Assembly: GCF_001507645.1 (NCBI RefSeq)
Contig: NZ_CP013909.1
Span: 4,216,001-4,280,000 of the forward strand
From: Hymenobacter sedentarius
GTDB taxonomy: Bacteria > Bacteroidota > Bacteroidia > Cytophagales > Hymenobacteraceae
Length of the DNA stretch: 64,000 nucleotides
Direction: 5' to 3'
Shown here: in pieces, positions 26,543 through 36,151 of the stretch
Layout of the letters: every line of letters begins with the position of its first letter
How positions within the stretch are numbered: the stretch's first letter is position 1
Translations under genes and position numbers: made by a program
The notes under the pieces: generated by a model
Databases searched by the model: none
Seen by the model: only the letters and a program-made list of their open reading frames with translations
What the model was told of the DNA's origin: nothing

Positions 26543-26735
26543 CTCCTACCCCACTCCGCCTCCGCGTGTGGAGAACAAATGATCATTCCTGCCCAAGCGC
26601 TCGGTCCTCACCAAAGCTGTCCATCGAAAGGATCCGAATTCCAAAACGAGGGATACGTTTCGGCGACTGATGCCGCACCACGCATTTGCCATTCCATCCG
26701 GGGTATCAGGGTAGCAAGCGGGCGTCCAAACAGTG

Positions 26736-26743
26736 TATATTTC
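26736..26743 (+). promoter_or_regulatory. Candidate -7 box for the amidohydrolase gene
   Basis: TATATTTC, 72 bp before the ATG at 26815, matches TAnnTTTG at 7 of 8 positions. Confidence 0.4.
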
Positions 26744-26814
26744 CGGCTCTGAACATCGAAGTTGCTGCCCGTACGCACCGGCGCATTTCCGCACCTTTCC
26801 CTTTTTTCTGTTGC

Positions 26815-28449
26815 ATGACTCGTATTTCTACTCTCTTGGGACTTTTGGGCGGCCTCGCCCTGACGCCGCGGGTCGCCCCGGCCCAAACCCCGCTGCCACC
26901 CGCCAAGCTCGAAGCCCTGAAGCGGGAGCTCATCGGGGAAATCGACCAGCAGCAAAAGGCCACCCAGCAAATGGTGGACATGGTGTTCAGCTTCGGGGAA
27001 CTGGGCTTTCAGGAAACCGAGACGTCGCGCTACCTAACGGGCATTCTGAAGAAAAACGGCTTTGTGATTCAAACCGGCATTGCGGGTGTGCCCACTGCCT
27101 GGACGGCTACGTGGGGGTCGGGCAAGCCGGTTATTGCCATTGGCAGCGACATCGACTGCATTCCCAAGGCCTCCCAAAAGCCTGGCGTGGCTTACCACGA
27201 CCCCATTGTGGAGGGCGCGCCGGGCCACGGCGAGGGCCACAACTCGGGCGTGCCGCTCAACATCACGGCGGTGCTGGCGCTCAAGAAAATCATGGAGCGC
27301 GAGAAGCTGCCGGGCACGCTCATGCTCTGGCCCGGCGCTGCCGAGGAGTTAGTTGCCACCAAGGCCTACTTCGTGCGCGACGGCTATTTCAAGAACGTCG
27401 ATGCCTGCATTTTTACCCATGTGAGCGACAACCTCAAGGTGTCGTGGGGCGACAATGGCTACACGGGCCTGATGTCGGTCAAGTTCACCTTCGAGGGGCA
27501 AGCGGCGCACGCAGGGGCGGCTCCCTGGCGCGGCCGCAGCGCACTGGACGCCGTGGAGCTGATGGACGTGGGCTGGAATTTCCACCGCGAGCACATGGAC
27601 GTGAGCCAACGCTCGCACTCCGTCATCACCGACGGCGGCGACCAGCCCAACGTGGTGCCGTCGAAGGCGGCCGTGTGGTACTACTTTCGCGAACGCACCT
27701 ACCCCAAAATCCGGGAGATGTACGCCGACGCCCTGAAAATGGCCGAAGGGGCCACGCTGATGACCAAAACCACCGTGACCCACGAAGTGCTGGGCAGCGC
27801 CTGGCCCATCCACCTGAACAAGGCCATCGCCCAGGCCATGTACCAGAACATCCGGCGCGTGGGCCTGCCCCAGTGGAGCGCGGCCGACCAGGTGCTGGCC
27901 CGCGCCGCGCAGGCCGAAACCAACGCCCCCAAAACCGACCGCCTCAACCGTCCCCTTGACGGCCTGGCCACCCGCCTCGATACGCTCGTGGGACCCGCGA
28001 CTTCGACTTACGGGGGCTCGGATGACATCGGCGACATTTCCTGGAGCGTGCCCACGGTGGTGCTGCACTACCCGGCCAACATCCCCGGCCTGCCCGGTCA
28101 CCACTGGGCCAACGCCATTGCCATGGCCACCCCCATTGCCCACAAAGGGGTGACGGCCGGCGCCAAGGCCGAGGCCTTGACCCTGCTCGACCTACTGGTG
28201 AAACCCGAAATCATTAAAGAGGCCTGGGCATACTTCAACGACGTGCAAACCAAGAACACCAAGTACACCCCCTTGATTTCGGACACCGACAAGCCCGCCA
28301 TCACCCTTAACCAAGGCATCATGGCCCAGTACCGGCCACAGATGACGAAATTCTACTACAACCCGGCCAAGTATAAAACTTACCTGGAGCAGTTGGGCAT
28401 TGCCTACCCCACGGTGCGGCCGGCCGCTCCGAAAGCGAGCGCCCAATAA
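26815..28449 (+). CDS. Secreted M20 family amidohydrolase (AbgB-like)
   Basis: 544 residues from the ATG at 26815 (signal peptide MTRISTLLGLLGGLALTPRV, AQ cleavage). It follows the M20D layout: GSDIDCIP for the first metal-binding segment, GHGEGHNSGVPLN for the second, a dimerisation insert with FEGQAAHAGAAPWRGRSALDA, and STYGGSDDIGDISWSVP near the C-terminus. AbgB-type enzymes hydrolyse amide bonds of aminoacyl compounds such as p-aminobenzoyl-glutamate; the substrate here is unknown. The ORF extends 43 codons upstream into non-coding-like sequence. Confidence 0.9.
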   Translation: MTRISTLLGLLGGLALTPRVAPAQTPLPPAKLEALKRELIGEIDQQQKATQQMVDMVFSFGELGFQETETSRYLTGILKKNGFVIQTGIAGVPTAWTATWGSGKPVIAIGSDIDCIPKASQKPGVAYHDPIVEGAPGHGEGHNSGVPLNITAVLALKKIMEREKLPGTLMLWPGAAEELVATKAYFVRDGYFKNVDACIFTHVSDNLKVSWGDNGYTGLMSVKFTFEGQAAHAGAAPWRGRSALDAVELMDVGWNFHREHMDVSQRSHSVITDGGDQPNVVPSKAAVWYYFRERTYPKIREMYADALKMAEGATLMTKTTVTHEVLGSAWPIHLNKAIAQAMYQNIRRVGLPQWSAADQVLARAAQAETNAPKTDRLNRPLDGLATRLDTLVGPATSTYGGSDDIGDISWSVPTVVLHYPANIPGLPGHHWANAIAMATPIAHKGVTAGAKAEALTLLDLLVKPEIIKEAWAYFNDVQTKNTKYTPLISDTDKPAITLNQGIMAQYRPQMTKFYYNPAKYKTYLEQLGIAYPTVRPAAPKASAQ

Positions 28450-28487
28450 CCACGCTCCGCAGAGGGCTGTTTTTTGGGAGCAAGAAA

Positions 28488-28523
28488 CGTTTAAGAAAAC
28501 GGTCCGAATCATAAAACGAGCAC
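28488..28523 (-). repeat. Dispersed intergenic repeat, short form, inverted
   Basis: On the minus strand TGCTCGTTTTATGATTCGG then ACCGTTTTCTTAAACG, essentially the consensus. Confidence 0.9.
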
Positions 28524-28607
28524 TAGGTAGACACCCTAGTCGGTACGTACGGGCTGCCGATTACCCTTGCGTCGCCCCTCTAGGGATGGGAACGGTTGTG
28601 GCCGTCG

Positions 28608-29630
28608 TTATTTCGATTTGTTCTCGGCCGCTATTTGCACGAGCCGGCGGTGGAACAGGGCGGGTTCTTCCCAGTTGGGCGCGTGGCCGCTGTGCGCAAA
28701 CTCAAACCACTGCTTTTTGGGGGCCTTGAGCTCTGCAAAGTAGTGGCGGGCGAGTTCCGGCTCGGTGTTGTGGTCGTATTTGCCGACAAAAAAGTACACC
28801 GGCAATTTGAATACAGAGTGCTGCAAGACCTTCGTTTTTCCGCCATTTAAGTACGGGAAGAGCGGGGGCAGGGTGCGCATCACCGGGGCCATCCACTGCT
28901 GCGGCGGATAATCGCCGTAGAGCTGCATGGGGTTAGACAACTCCGGTGCGTCGGGGCTGGAGCGGTAGGGACCCGTCAGCGTCAGGAAGGCGAACCAGTC
29001 GTTGACGCCCCGCGCGAACCCCTTCGCTTCCGACAGCGGGATGCGGGCCAGCGCGTGCACGGTGGCCGTGTCGTGGTGCAAAGCTGCCTGCTGTTGCACG
29101 TGCGTGCGGGTGAGCAGCGCCGACTGGCCGGCGTCGATGAATTGGCTCACCCCGATGTACGCGGCGTAATCCTGGGGGTAGCGTTGCACCAATTGCGCCC
29201 CCACAAAGCTGCCCCAACTATGGCCAACGACGAAAATTTTTCGCTGGTGGAACGTCTGCTGTAAAAAGCGCGTGACCTGATGCGCGTCCTCGATATAGAG
29301 GTCCGGCGTCAAGGCCACGGTCGTGTCGGTTTGCGACTTGCCGCAATTGCGCTGGTCCCAGGAAACGAAAATAAAGTCGTTGGCCAGGTCCTGGCTGTAT
29401 TTGCGATTCATCGGCGTCGCCGGCCACGCCGGCCCCCCGTGAATGAAGAGCAGCACCGGTTTGGTTCGGGAGGCGCCCTTGATTTCCAGGTATTGCTTCA
29501 CCCCGTTGACGGGCAGTAAAAAAGCCGTGTCGACGGCTACAGGGCGGGCTGGGCGGGTGACGCCCTGTGCCCGCGCTTGCGGGTGAGGGACAAGTACGAA
29601 GCAGCAGAAGAGGGCAAGCAGGTAGCGCAT
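28608..29630 (-). CDS. Secreted alpha/beta hydrolase, proline iminopeptidase-like
   Basis: 340 residues from the ATG at 29630 (signal peptide MRYLLALFCCFVLVPHPQARA). Oxyanion-hole HGGPAWP, SWDQRNCGKS, nucleophile in VGHSWGSF and catalytic His in AHSGHAPNWEEP place it near the S33 proline iminopeptidases, which release N-terminal Pro. The substrate is inferred from family only. A TAGCTTGC box lies at about 29664-29671 on the minus strand. The IS1182-type element sits 164 bp upstream, transcribed toward it. Confidence 0.88.
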   Translation of the reverse strand: MRYLLALFCCFVLVPHPQARAQGVTRPARPVAVDTAFLLPVNGVKQYLEIKGASRTKPVLLFIHGGPAWPATPMNRKYSQDLANDFIFVSWDQRNCGKSQTDTTVALTPDLYIEDAHQVTRFLQQTFHQRKIFVVGHSWGSFVGAQLVQRYPQDYAAYIGVSQFIDAGQSALLTRTHVQQQAALHHDTATVHALARIPLSEAKGFARGVNDWFAFLTLTGPYRSSPDAPELSNPMQLYGDYPPQQWMAPVMRTLPPLFPYLNGGKTKVLQHSVFKLPVYFFVGKYDHNTEPELARHYFAELKAPKKQWFEFAHSGHAPNWEEPALFHRRLVQIAAENKSK

Positions 29631-29794
29631 AAAGGAATTGGGGCAGCGGGTGCTGGGCCGGTGAAGCAAGCTACACCCGTTTCGGACGAATAGCTCATCC
29701 TCCCAAAGCCAGCCCATTAGCATGGCTACCACCGCAGCCGCATTTCTTTGCCATCCACATCTGGTTCAAACCGCCGCTATTCACGATAACGGTC

Positions 29795-31389
29795 GTGGCT
29801 GTTGCAGAACCCGGGTTAGGGAGTTCCCTTTCCGGTTAGCGGCTGGGCGCGTGCTCGAGTGGGCGCTTCGAGGCGCCTGTTCCGCCGCCTGGCGCGCCTA
29901 TTGGCCGCTAACACGGGCCGTGGCAGGGCCACGGCCAGGCTTACGTGCCGGTTGGGGCGGTGCTTGAGCAGCTTTTTGAGGTTGAAGGCGATGGCGGTGA
30001 GCAGCCTGGTCTTGTGGGCCCCCGCGTGGCCGCGCACGTTCACGCGCCGCAGGCCGTAGTGGTGCAGCAGGTTGCCAAACACGGGCTCGACCGTGCCCTG
30101 GCGGACCCGGCGTTTCCGTTGCCCGCGCCGGGTGTGCTGCCGCTCCCAGGCCCGGCGGTACGCGGCGTCGTAAATGGTGCGGTTGATCTGCTTGCGCTTG
30201 GCCCGCGGGGCGCACGTGGGCTTGCGCGGGCACTGCTGGCAGGTGCGGCACGGGCCCCAGTAAATCTTATGCCAGCCCCCGTCTTGGTTGGTGTCGTATT
30301 TCTGAAAGGGCAGCGCCTGGCCTTTGGGGCAGGTAAAGGCGTCCGTGCGGCGGTCGTACACGAAGCCCTCGATTTCGGGTTTGTATTGACCGAAGACGGG
30401 AATCCAGGCCGTGATGTGGGCGGCTTCGAGCAAGGCGTAGTTCGGGCCGTTGGCGTAGCCGGCATCGGCCAGCAGCGCGCGCAGGGGCAAGTCGTTCGCG
30501 CGCAAGCGCCGCTGCAGGCCGGTGAGCAGCCGGGGCAAGTGCAGGCTGTCGCGCTTGTCAGCCAGGTCCGCTTGCGCATGGCTGATGACGCCCTTGGCCG
30601 TGTCCACGGCCAGGCTGCAGAGGTAGTTCAAGGCCCGGGCTTTGCCGGGCTTAACGGAGATGCGCGCGTCGGGGTCGGTGGGGCTGTAGTGGGTCTTGTT
30701 GCTCAGCAGCCGCGCCTGTTCGTGCCGCGCGCCCAGCGCGCCGGTCTGCGCGCCCTGCCGCCGGCGCTGCCCCGTGGCCAGCTGGCGCAGCTGGTGGGCC
30801 GGAGCCGTCACCACCGAGCCCGCGGCGGGTGTCTCCTCGCGGCCGCTCAGGTGGGGCCCGGCAGGCCCGGCGGCTTGTTTTTCCAGCACCGCTTCCAGCG
30901 CCGCGTTGGCCTTGACGGGGGCCGAATCGACGGCCTGCGTGTCGCCGGCGACCAGGCCCCGGGCCACGCACTGGGCAAAGACGTGGTCGAACAGGCGCTC
31001 GAAGACGGCGGCCGGAAACAGCTGGCGGGTGCGGCTCACGGTCGAGTGCCAGGGCAACTCCTCGTCCACCTCGTAGCCCAAAAACAAGAGAATGTCGAGC
31101 CGCAGGGCGCAGTGCTCGACCAAGCGGCGGTCGCTGATGAGGTTTTCCAGCCGGCCGACGAGCACGAGCTTGAAGAACACGACCGGGTCGAGCGAGGGCT
31201 GCCCGGTGTGGCTGTAAAGGCCCCGCGTCTCGTCGTAGAGGAAGGACCAATCCACCAGCTCGGCCAGCCGCCGGTACAGATTATGGGGCGGGACCCGCTC
31301 GGAAAGTCGAAAGCGGACCACCTCCTTGTCGAGGTATTGCTTTTTGCCTTGCATCTTCCCTCTACGAACCCGAGTTCTGCAACAGCCAC
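29795..31389 (-). mobile_element. IS1182-family insertion sequence (1595 bp)
   Basis: Terminal inverted repeats of about 23 bp with one mismatch begin GTGGCTGTTGCAGAAC at both ends. GGTC is directly repeated on each side (29791-29794, 31390-31393). It carries one intact transposase. Deleting it and one GGTC restores, on the minus strand, GAATAGGACCGTTATCGTGA, a copy of the dispersed repeat. The right end lies 24 bp from the stop codon of the last array kinase. Confidence 0.95.
29816..31354 (-). CDS. IS1182-family transposase
   Basis: 512 residues. The N-terminal DUF772-like domain (NLYRRLAELVDWSFLYDE), the catalytic DDE region (GDTQAVDSAPVKANA; LADAGYANGPNY; RQGTVEPVFGNLLHHYGLRR for the Glu) and a Cys-rich segment (CRTCQQCPRKPTC) are typical of IS1182. 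No frameshift or internal stop is visible, so the protein is probably functional. Confidence 0.95.
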   Translation of the reverse strand: MQGKKQYLDKEVVRFRLSERVPPHNLYRRLAELVDWSFLYDETRGLYSHTGQPSLDPVVFFKLVLVGRLENLISDRRLVEHCALRLDILLFLGYEVDEELPWHSTVSRTRQLFPAAVFERLFDHVFAQCVARGLVAGDTQAVDSAPVKANAALEAVLEKQAAGPAGPHLSGREETPAAGSVVTAPAHQLRQLATGQRRRQGAQTGALGARHEQARLLSNKTHYSPTDPDARISVKPGKARALNYLCSLAVDTAKGVISHAQADLADKRDSLHLPRLLTGLQRRLRANDLPLRALLADAGYANGPNYALLEAAHITAWIPVFGQYKPEIEGFVYDRRTDAFTCPKGQALPFQKYDTNQDGGWHKIYWGPCRTCQQCPRKPTCAPRAKRKQINRTIYDAAYRRAWERQHTRRGQRKRRVRQGTVEPVFGNLLHHYGLRRVNVRGHAGAHKTRLLTAIAFNLKKLLKHRPNRHVSLAVALPRPVLAANRRARRRNRRLEAPTRARAQPLTGKGTP

Positions 31390-31412
31390 GGTCCTATTCG
31401 CCACCGGAGGGT

Positions 31413-33792
31413 TTAGGTTGCGGACTGGGGAGTTGCCCCGTTCAGGGGCAAGGCCACGGAGAAGATGCTGCCCTGGCCCTCCTGGCTGTCCACGCTGAGG
31501 CTTCCGTCGTGGCCTTGGGCGATGATGTCGTGGCTTAGGGAGAGCCCCAGGCCCGTGCCCTCGCCCGTGGGCTTGGTCGTAAAAAAGGGCTGGAAGATTT
31601 TCTGTTGCACGGCCGGGCTCATGCCCGTGCCGTTGTCGGTGACCTGAATCTGGACTTGCTGGTGGAGCAGCACGGTGCGCACACCCACCTGCGGCTGGTA
31701 GCCGGGCTCGCCGCTGAGTTGGCGTTGGCGCACGGCGTAGAAAGCATTCGTGAACAAGTTGAGCAAGACACGCCCCACGTCCGCACCTATTACGGTCACA
31801 GTGGGCAGGTCCGCTAGAAAGTCGGTATTCAACGCCGCGTTGAAGTTCTTGTCCTTGGCCCGCAGGCCCTGGTAAGCCAGGCGCAGGTACTCGTCGCACA
31901 AGCGGTTCAGGTCCGTGGGCTCGCGCTCGCCCGCGCCGCTGCTCGAGTGCTCCAGCATGCCTTTGACAATGCCCGCGGCCCGACGCCCGTGGTGGCCAAT
32001 TCTGCCCAGGTTTTGCGTCAAGTCTTCCAAAAGCTCTTCCTCCAGGCCGACATCAGCTGCCGTCCCTTTGGCTCGTTCCTCACGCAGCTCGGCAACTAAT
32101 TCCGCTGAGACCTCGGAGAAGTTGTTGACGAAGTTCAAGGGGTTCTGAATCTCGTGGGCAATGCCGGCCGTCAGCTCCCCCAGGCTGGCCATCTTCTCCT
32201 TCTGGATGAGCTGCGCTTGGGTGAATTGCAAATCTTTCAGCGCCTGCGCCGTTTCGTCGCGCTGGGCTTGGAGCAGGGCGTTGGCTTGCTGCTGGCGGCG
32301 GTTGCCGCGCCACAACACGAAGCCCAAGCCGGCCAGCAGGGCCAACACGGCCAGCGTGGCGCCCAGCAGCAGGCGCTGGCGGCGGGCGCGGGCCGCGTCT
32401 TGCACCTGGGCCAGGCGCAGGCCTTGGATGCGGGCCTGCTGGGCCTGCTCGGCGCGCTCGGCCTCGTATTGGGCCAGGTGAAACGCGCCCTGTTGGGTGG
32501 TGAGCGAGTCGCTCAGGGCCAGGCCGAGGCGGGCGTAGCGGCCGGCGGGTTCCGTCTGCCCGCGCCGGGTATAAAAGTCGGTCAGGGCGCGCAGGTAGGC
32601 CAGGCGCAGGGGTACTTCCTTGCCCTCGCGCGCTTTGCGGTAGGCCGCGAGCCAGGCGGCTTCGGCGCGCGCGGGCTCACCGCGGGCAGCGTAGTAGCGC
32701 GCCCAGGTCGCATCCAGTTCAATAGTGACTCCACTATTGCCAATGCCAAGCTTAAGCGAGTCGGCCAACTGCTGGGCCCGTGCCAGCAGGGGGGCCGCTT
32801 CAGCCCCGCGGCCCATGTCGAGCAGCACCGCGCTTTTCAGCGTTAAACCATACGCCCGAACTTCGGGAACTCTGGCGGTGTAGAGGCGGGTCGTATCGGT
32901 TGGGACGCCCGCCAGGGATTGGTTGGCGCCGCGCAGGGCGGCGGGGTAGTCGCGCAGCTGGCGGTAGGCCTGGGCCATGCCCCGGTAGGTGTAGGCCAGG
33001 TAGTCATAGCCGTCGCGCCGGGGCAGCGTGGCGTACACGGCCAGCGACTGGCGCAGGTAGCGCAGGGCTTGGGCGGGGTTGCCCCACTCGGCGTAGTAAT
33101 AGCCCACTACTTTCAGGTGGTTTTCCTGCTGGTACCGGTCAAATGTGCCCACCAGGTCGGCCGCGCGCAAGTAGTGGCTGATGCCCTGGTTGTAATCGCC
33201 CTGGGTCACAAGTGGAAGCCCGAGCCGAAAGTGGCAGTAAGAAAGGTTTTGCCAGGAGCCGCGAGCCTGGTACTGGGCCACCTTGGCGCGCAACCACGCC
33301 AGCCGCGCCGCCGGCTGTTTCAGCCTTAGGAACTGTTGGGACACACTACCTAACGGCCCCTCTATGGCCCAGCCCAGGCTGGTCAAAAGCCTTCACGGCC
33401 GCTTGCAGGCTGTCGAGGCCCCGTTTCAGGCTGTCGAGCCCCGGCCCGGTGTCGGGCTTGGCATTCCTGAATTGCCGGCCGGCCTGCCAGAGCCGGTAGG
33501 CGCTGGCCTCGGGGCGCCGCAGCCGCCGCGTGAGCTGCACCTTTTCGGTCAGCTTGCTCTCAAAATCGGCCACCGACAGGTAGGCGTCATAGACGTTGTC
33601 CAGGTGCAATAAAGTGCGCAGGCGGGCCGTATCGCTGTGCTGGGTGGCCAGCACCCGGCGCAATGAGTTGGGGTTGGCTTCCCAGTACCGGTAGCCGGCC
33701 CGGGGCGTGGGCTGGGCGCGCAGGTGCCCGGCGCCACAGAGCAGGGCAAACAGCGCCAACAGGAGATTACGCTTGGGGGTATAAAGGAACAT
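31413..33792 (-). pseudogene. TPR sensor histidine kinase, frameshifted (array gene 5)
   Basis: Begins at the ATG at 33792 (MFLYTPKRN, signal peptide) and reads TPR-type sequence to AAVKAFDQPGLG, where the frame closes at 33346. The rest continues in another frame from about 33386 (TSLGWAIEGPLGS) to 31413. One base too many between about 33350 and 33386 explains it; the joined product would be about 792 residues like its paralogs. The kinase half is intact: GIAHEIQNPLNF, NLFTNAFYAV, DNGTGM, TGEGTGLGLS. A membrane helix precedes it. Either a recent pseudogene, a phase-variable state or a sequencing error. It is the last gene of the array. Confidence 0.88.
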
Positions 33793-33812
33793 GCAGGGCG
33801 ATAAAAGCCGGT

Positions 33813-36149
33813 CTACGCCGGCAAGCTGATGCAAAAAATGGTGCCCTGGCCGGACTGGCTCTCGACGGTGAGCATACCGCCGTGGCCCTGGGCAATGATG
33901 TCGTGGGACAGGGAAAGGCCCAGGCCCGTGCCTTCGCCCGTGGGCTTGGTCGTGAAGAAGGGCTGGAACACCTTCGCCTGCACGTCCGGGCTCATGCCCG
34001 TGCCGTTGTCGCTGACCTGAATTTGGACCTGCTGGTTGAGCAGCACGGTGCGCACCCCCACCTGCGGCTGGTAGCCGGGCTCGCCGGCTTGCTGGCGCTG
34101 GCGCACGGCGTAGAAGGCATTGTTGAACAGGTTCAAGAGCACCCGGCCCAGGTCCGCGCCTACCCCCTCCACCAGCGGCAAGTTGGGCGCGAAGTCGGTT
34201 TGTAGCTCCGTATTGAAAGACTTGTCTTTGGCCCGCAGGCCGTGGTAAGCCAGGCGCAAGTACTCGTCGCAGAGGGCGTTGAGGTTGGTGGGCTGACGCT
34301 CGCCCGTGCTGGCGCGGGAGTGCTCCAACATGCCTTTGACAATGCCGGCCGCCCGCTGTCCGTGCTCAGTGATTTTGGTCAGGTTCTGCCGCACGTCGTT
34401 CGCTAAGGCGCTTACCTCTGCCCCATCACCAGCCGCTTGCGCTTCTTCCAGCTCCAGCATGAGCTCGGCGCTGACTTCGGAGAAGTTGTTGACGAAGTTC
34501 AACGGGTTCTGAATCTCATGCGCAATGCCTGCCGTGAGCTCCCCGAGGCTGGCCATCTTCTCGGCTTGGATGAGCTGGGCCTGGGTGGTCTGCAGATGCT
34601 GCAGCGCCTGCGCGGTTTGGTCGCGTTGGGCTTGCAGCTGCGCGTTGGCTTGTTGCTGGCGGCGGTTGCCGCGCCACAGCACGAAACCTAGGCCGGCCAG
34701 CAAAGCCAGCCCGGCCAGCGTGGCTCCTAGCAGCAGGCGCTGGCGGCGGGCGCGGGCGGCGTCCTGCACCTGGGTCAGGCGCAGGGCCGCGATGCGCTGC
34801 TGCTGGGCCTGGTCGGCTCGCTCGGTTTCGTAATGGGTCACGTGCAGGGCGCCTTCGGACGCGCGCAAGGTGTCAGTCAAGGCCAGGGCCGCTAGGGCGT
34901 AGGTGGCCGCCACAGCCGGCCGGCGGCGCTGCTGGTAGAAGCGGGTCAGCTCGCGCAGGTAGGCCAGCTGCAGGGAAGTGGCGTGGCTGAGCCGGGCCGT
35001 GCGGTAGGCGGCCAGCCAGTGAGTTTCGGCGCGCGCCTCATCGCCTAGGGCCGTGTAGTACCGGGCCCAGGTCGCGTCCAGCTGGAAATAGCCGAGGCCG
35101 CTTAGTAAGGGCAGTTGAAGCGAGTCGTTCAGGTGCTCGGCCGTGCGCAGCAGGGGGCCGGCTTCGCGCGGGCGCCCCAGCGCCAGCAGCGCCGCGCTTT
35201 TCAGCACCAGCCCGAAGGCTTTCGTTGAAGCCGCCGACTCAAAGCCAGCGGTGTCCCGGGCGGCGGCCGCCAGCCCTACGTCGATGGCGCGCAGCGCGGC
35301 CGAATTTTGGTGCAGCTGCAGCTGGACATCGGCCATCGTCCAGTTGCGGTAGGCGATGGAGCTGGGCAGCTGCCCGCGCGGGCCACCTTGCCCCGCCAGC
35401 GACTGCCGCAAATAGTGCAGCGCCTGGGCCAGGTTGCCCCACTCGGCGTACAGCTGGCCGGCGGTGGCCAGCTCGTTGTAGGAGGTGTTCCAGTCGAAGT
35501 ACCGATACCCTTCGGCTGCTTGCAGGTAATAGCCAATGGCCCGGTTGTGGTCGCCGCGGGCGTTGTAGTAGCCGGCCAGTCCGTGGTAGCAGACCGCCAT
35601 GCTGGCGGTATCGCCCCGCTGGCCGTAAGTGGCCAGGTGGCCTTCGTAATAGGCCTGCCGCGCCTCCAGCCGGCCCGCGGCTACGAAGAAGAAGCGGATG
35701 GAAGCCAGTAGGTCTGGCACCGGCCGGTGCAGGCGGTCAAACACGGCAATGGCTGCTGTTAGGCTATCGAGGGCGGGCCCCACGGCTTTGCGTTTCAGGA
35801 GCTGGTTGCCGTGCAGTAGCAGGCGGTAGGCCCGCCGCTCGGGGCGGTGCAGGCGGCCGGTCAGGGCAATCACCTCTTCGTAGTCCCGGTCCTGCATGTG
35901 ACTCTCGGCTTGCGCCGGAGCCACATCGATCATGTGCTGGAGAGTACGCAGGCGGGCGGTGTCGGCGCGCTGGGTGGCCAGCACCCGGCGCAGCGAATCG
36001 CCCGTGGCCTCCCAGTAGCGGTGGCGGGCCTGGTCGGCGGGGCTCAGGACAGGCAGGCGGATTTGGGCGGCCAGTGGGCTGGCCAGCAGCAGCAGCAGCG
36101 GCCAGAGCCGCTGCGTTCGCCGCAAAATCAGGGGAAAGGAGGCGGGCAC
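33813..36149 (-). CDS. TPR sensor histidine kinase (array gene 4)
   Basis: 778 residues. N-terminal export signal (about 1-28), periplasmic TPR-type repeats (about 40-440), a membrane helix at about 471-492, coiled coil, then HisKA with H544 in GIAHEIQNPLNF and a HATPase with NLFNNAFYAV, DNGTGM and TKPTGEGTGLGLS. The H box resembles the HPK4/NtrB-like group. It should phosphorylate an unlinked response regulator. Spacing is 2 bp to the preceding gene and 20 bp to the following one, so co-translation is likely. Confidence 0.94.
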   Translation of the reverse strand: MPASFPLILRRTQRLWPLLLLLASPLAAQIRLPVLSPADQARHRYWEATGDSLRRVLATQRADTARLRTLQHMIDVAPAQAESHMQDRDYEEVIALTGRLHRPERRAYRLLLHGNQLLKRKAVGPALDSLTAAIAVFDRLHRPVPDLLASIRFFFVAAGRLEARQAYYEGHLATYGQRGDTASMAVCYHGLAGYYNARGDHNRAIGYYLQAAEGYRYFDWNTSYNELATAGQLYAEWGNLAQALHYLRQSLAGQGGPRGQLPSSIAYRNWTMADVQLQLHQNSAALRAIDVGLAAAARDTAGFESAASTKAFGLVLKSAALLALGRPREAGPLLRTAEHLNDSLQLPLLSGLGYFQLDATWARYYTALGDEARAETHWLAAYRTARLSHATSLQLAYLRELTRFYQQRRRPAVAATYALAALALTDTLRASEGALHVTHYETERADQAQQQRIAALRLTQVQDAARARRQRLLLGATLAGLALLAGLGFVLWRGNRRQQQANAQLQAQRDQTAQALQHLQTTQAQLIQAEKMASLGELTAGIAHEIQNPLNFVNNFSEVSAELMLELEEAQAAGDGAEVSALANDVRQNLTKITEHGQRAAGIVKGMLEHSRASTGERQPTNLNALCDEYLRLAYHGLRAKDKSFNTELQTDFAPNLPLVEGVGADLGRVLLNLFNNAFYAVRQRQQAGEPGYQPQVGVRTVLLNQQVQIQVSDNGTGMSPDVQAKVFQPFFTTKPTGEGTGLGLSLSHDIIAQGHGGMLTVESQSGQGTIFCISLPA

Positions 36150-36151
36150 GA

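Larger units (their letters stand above)
26165..26814. other. 650-bp spacer with a repeat and a palindrome cluster
   Basis: Contains a dispersed repeat (26264-26300), a cluster of AACC-N-GGTT palindromes (26434-26542) and a probable promoter for the amidohydrolase. No gene seen. Confidence 0.7.
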
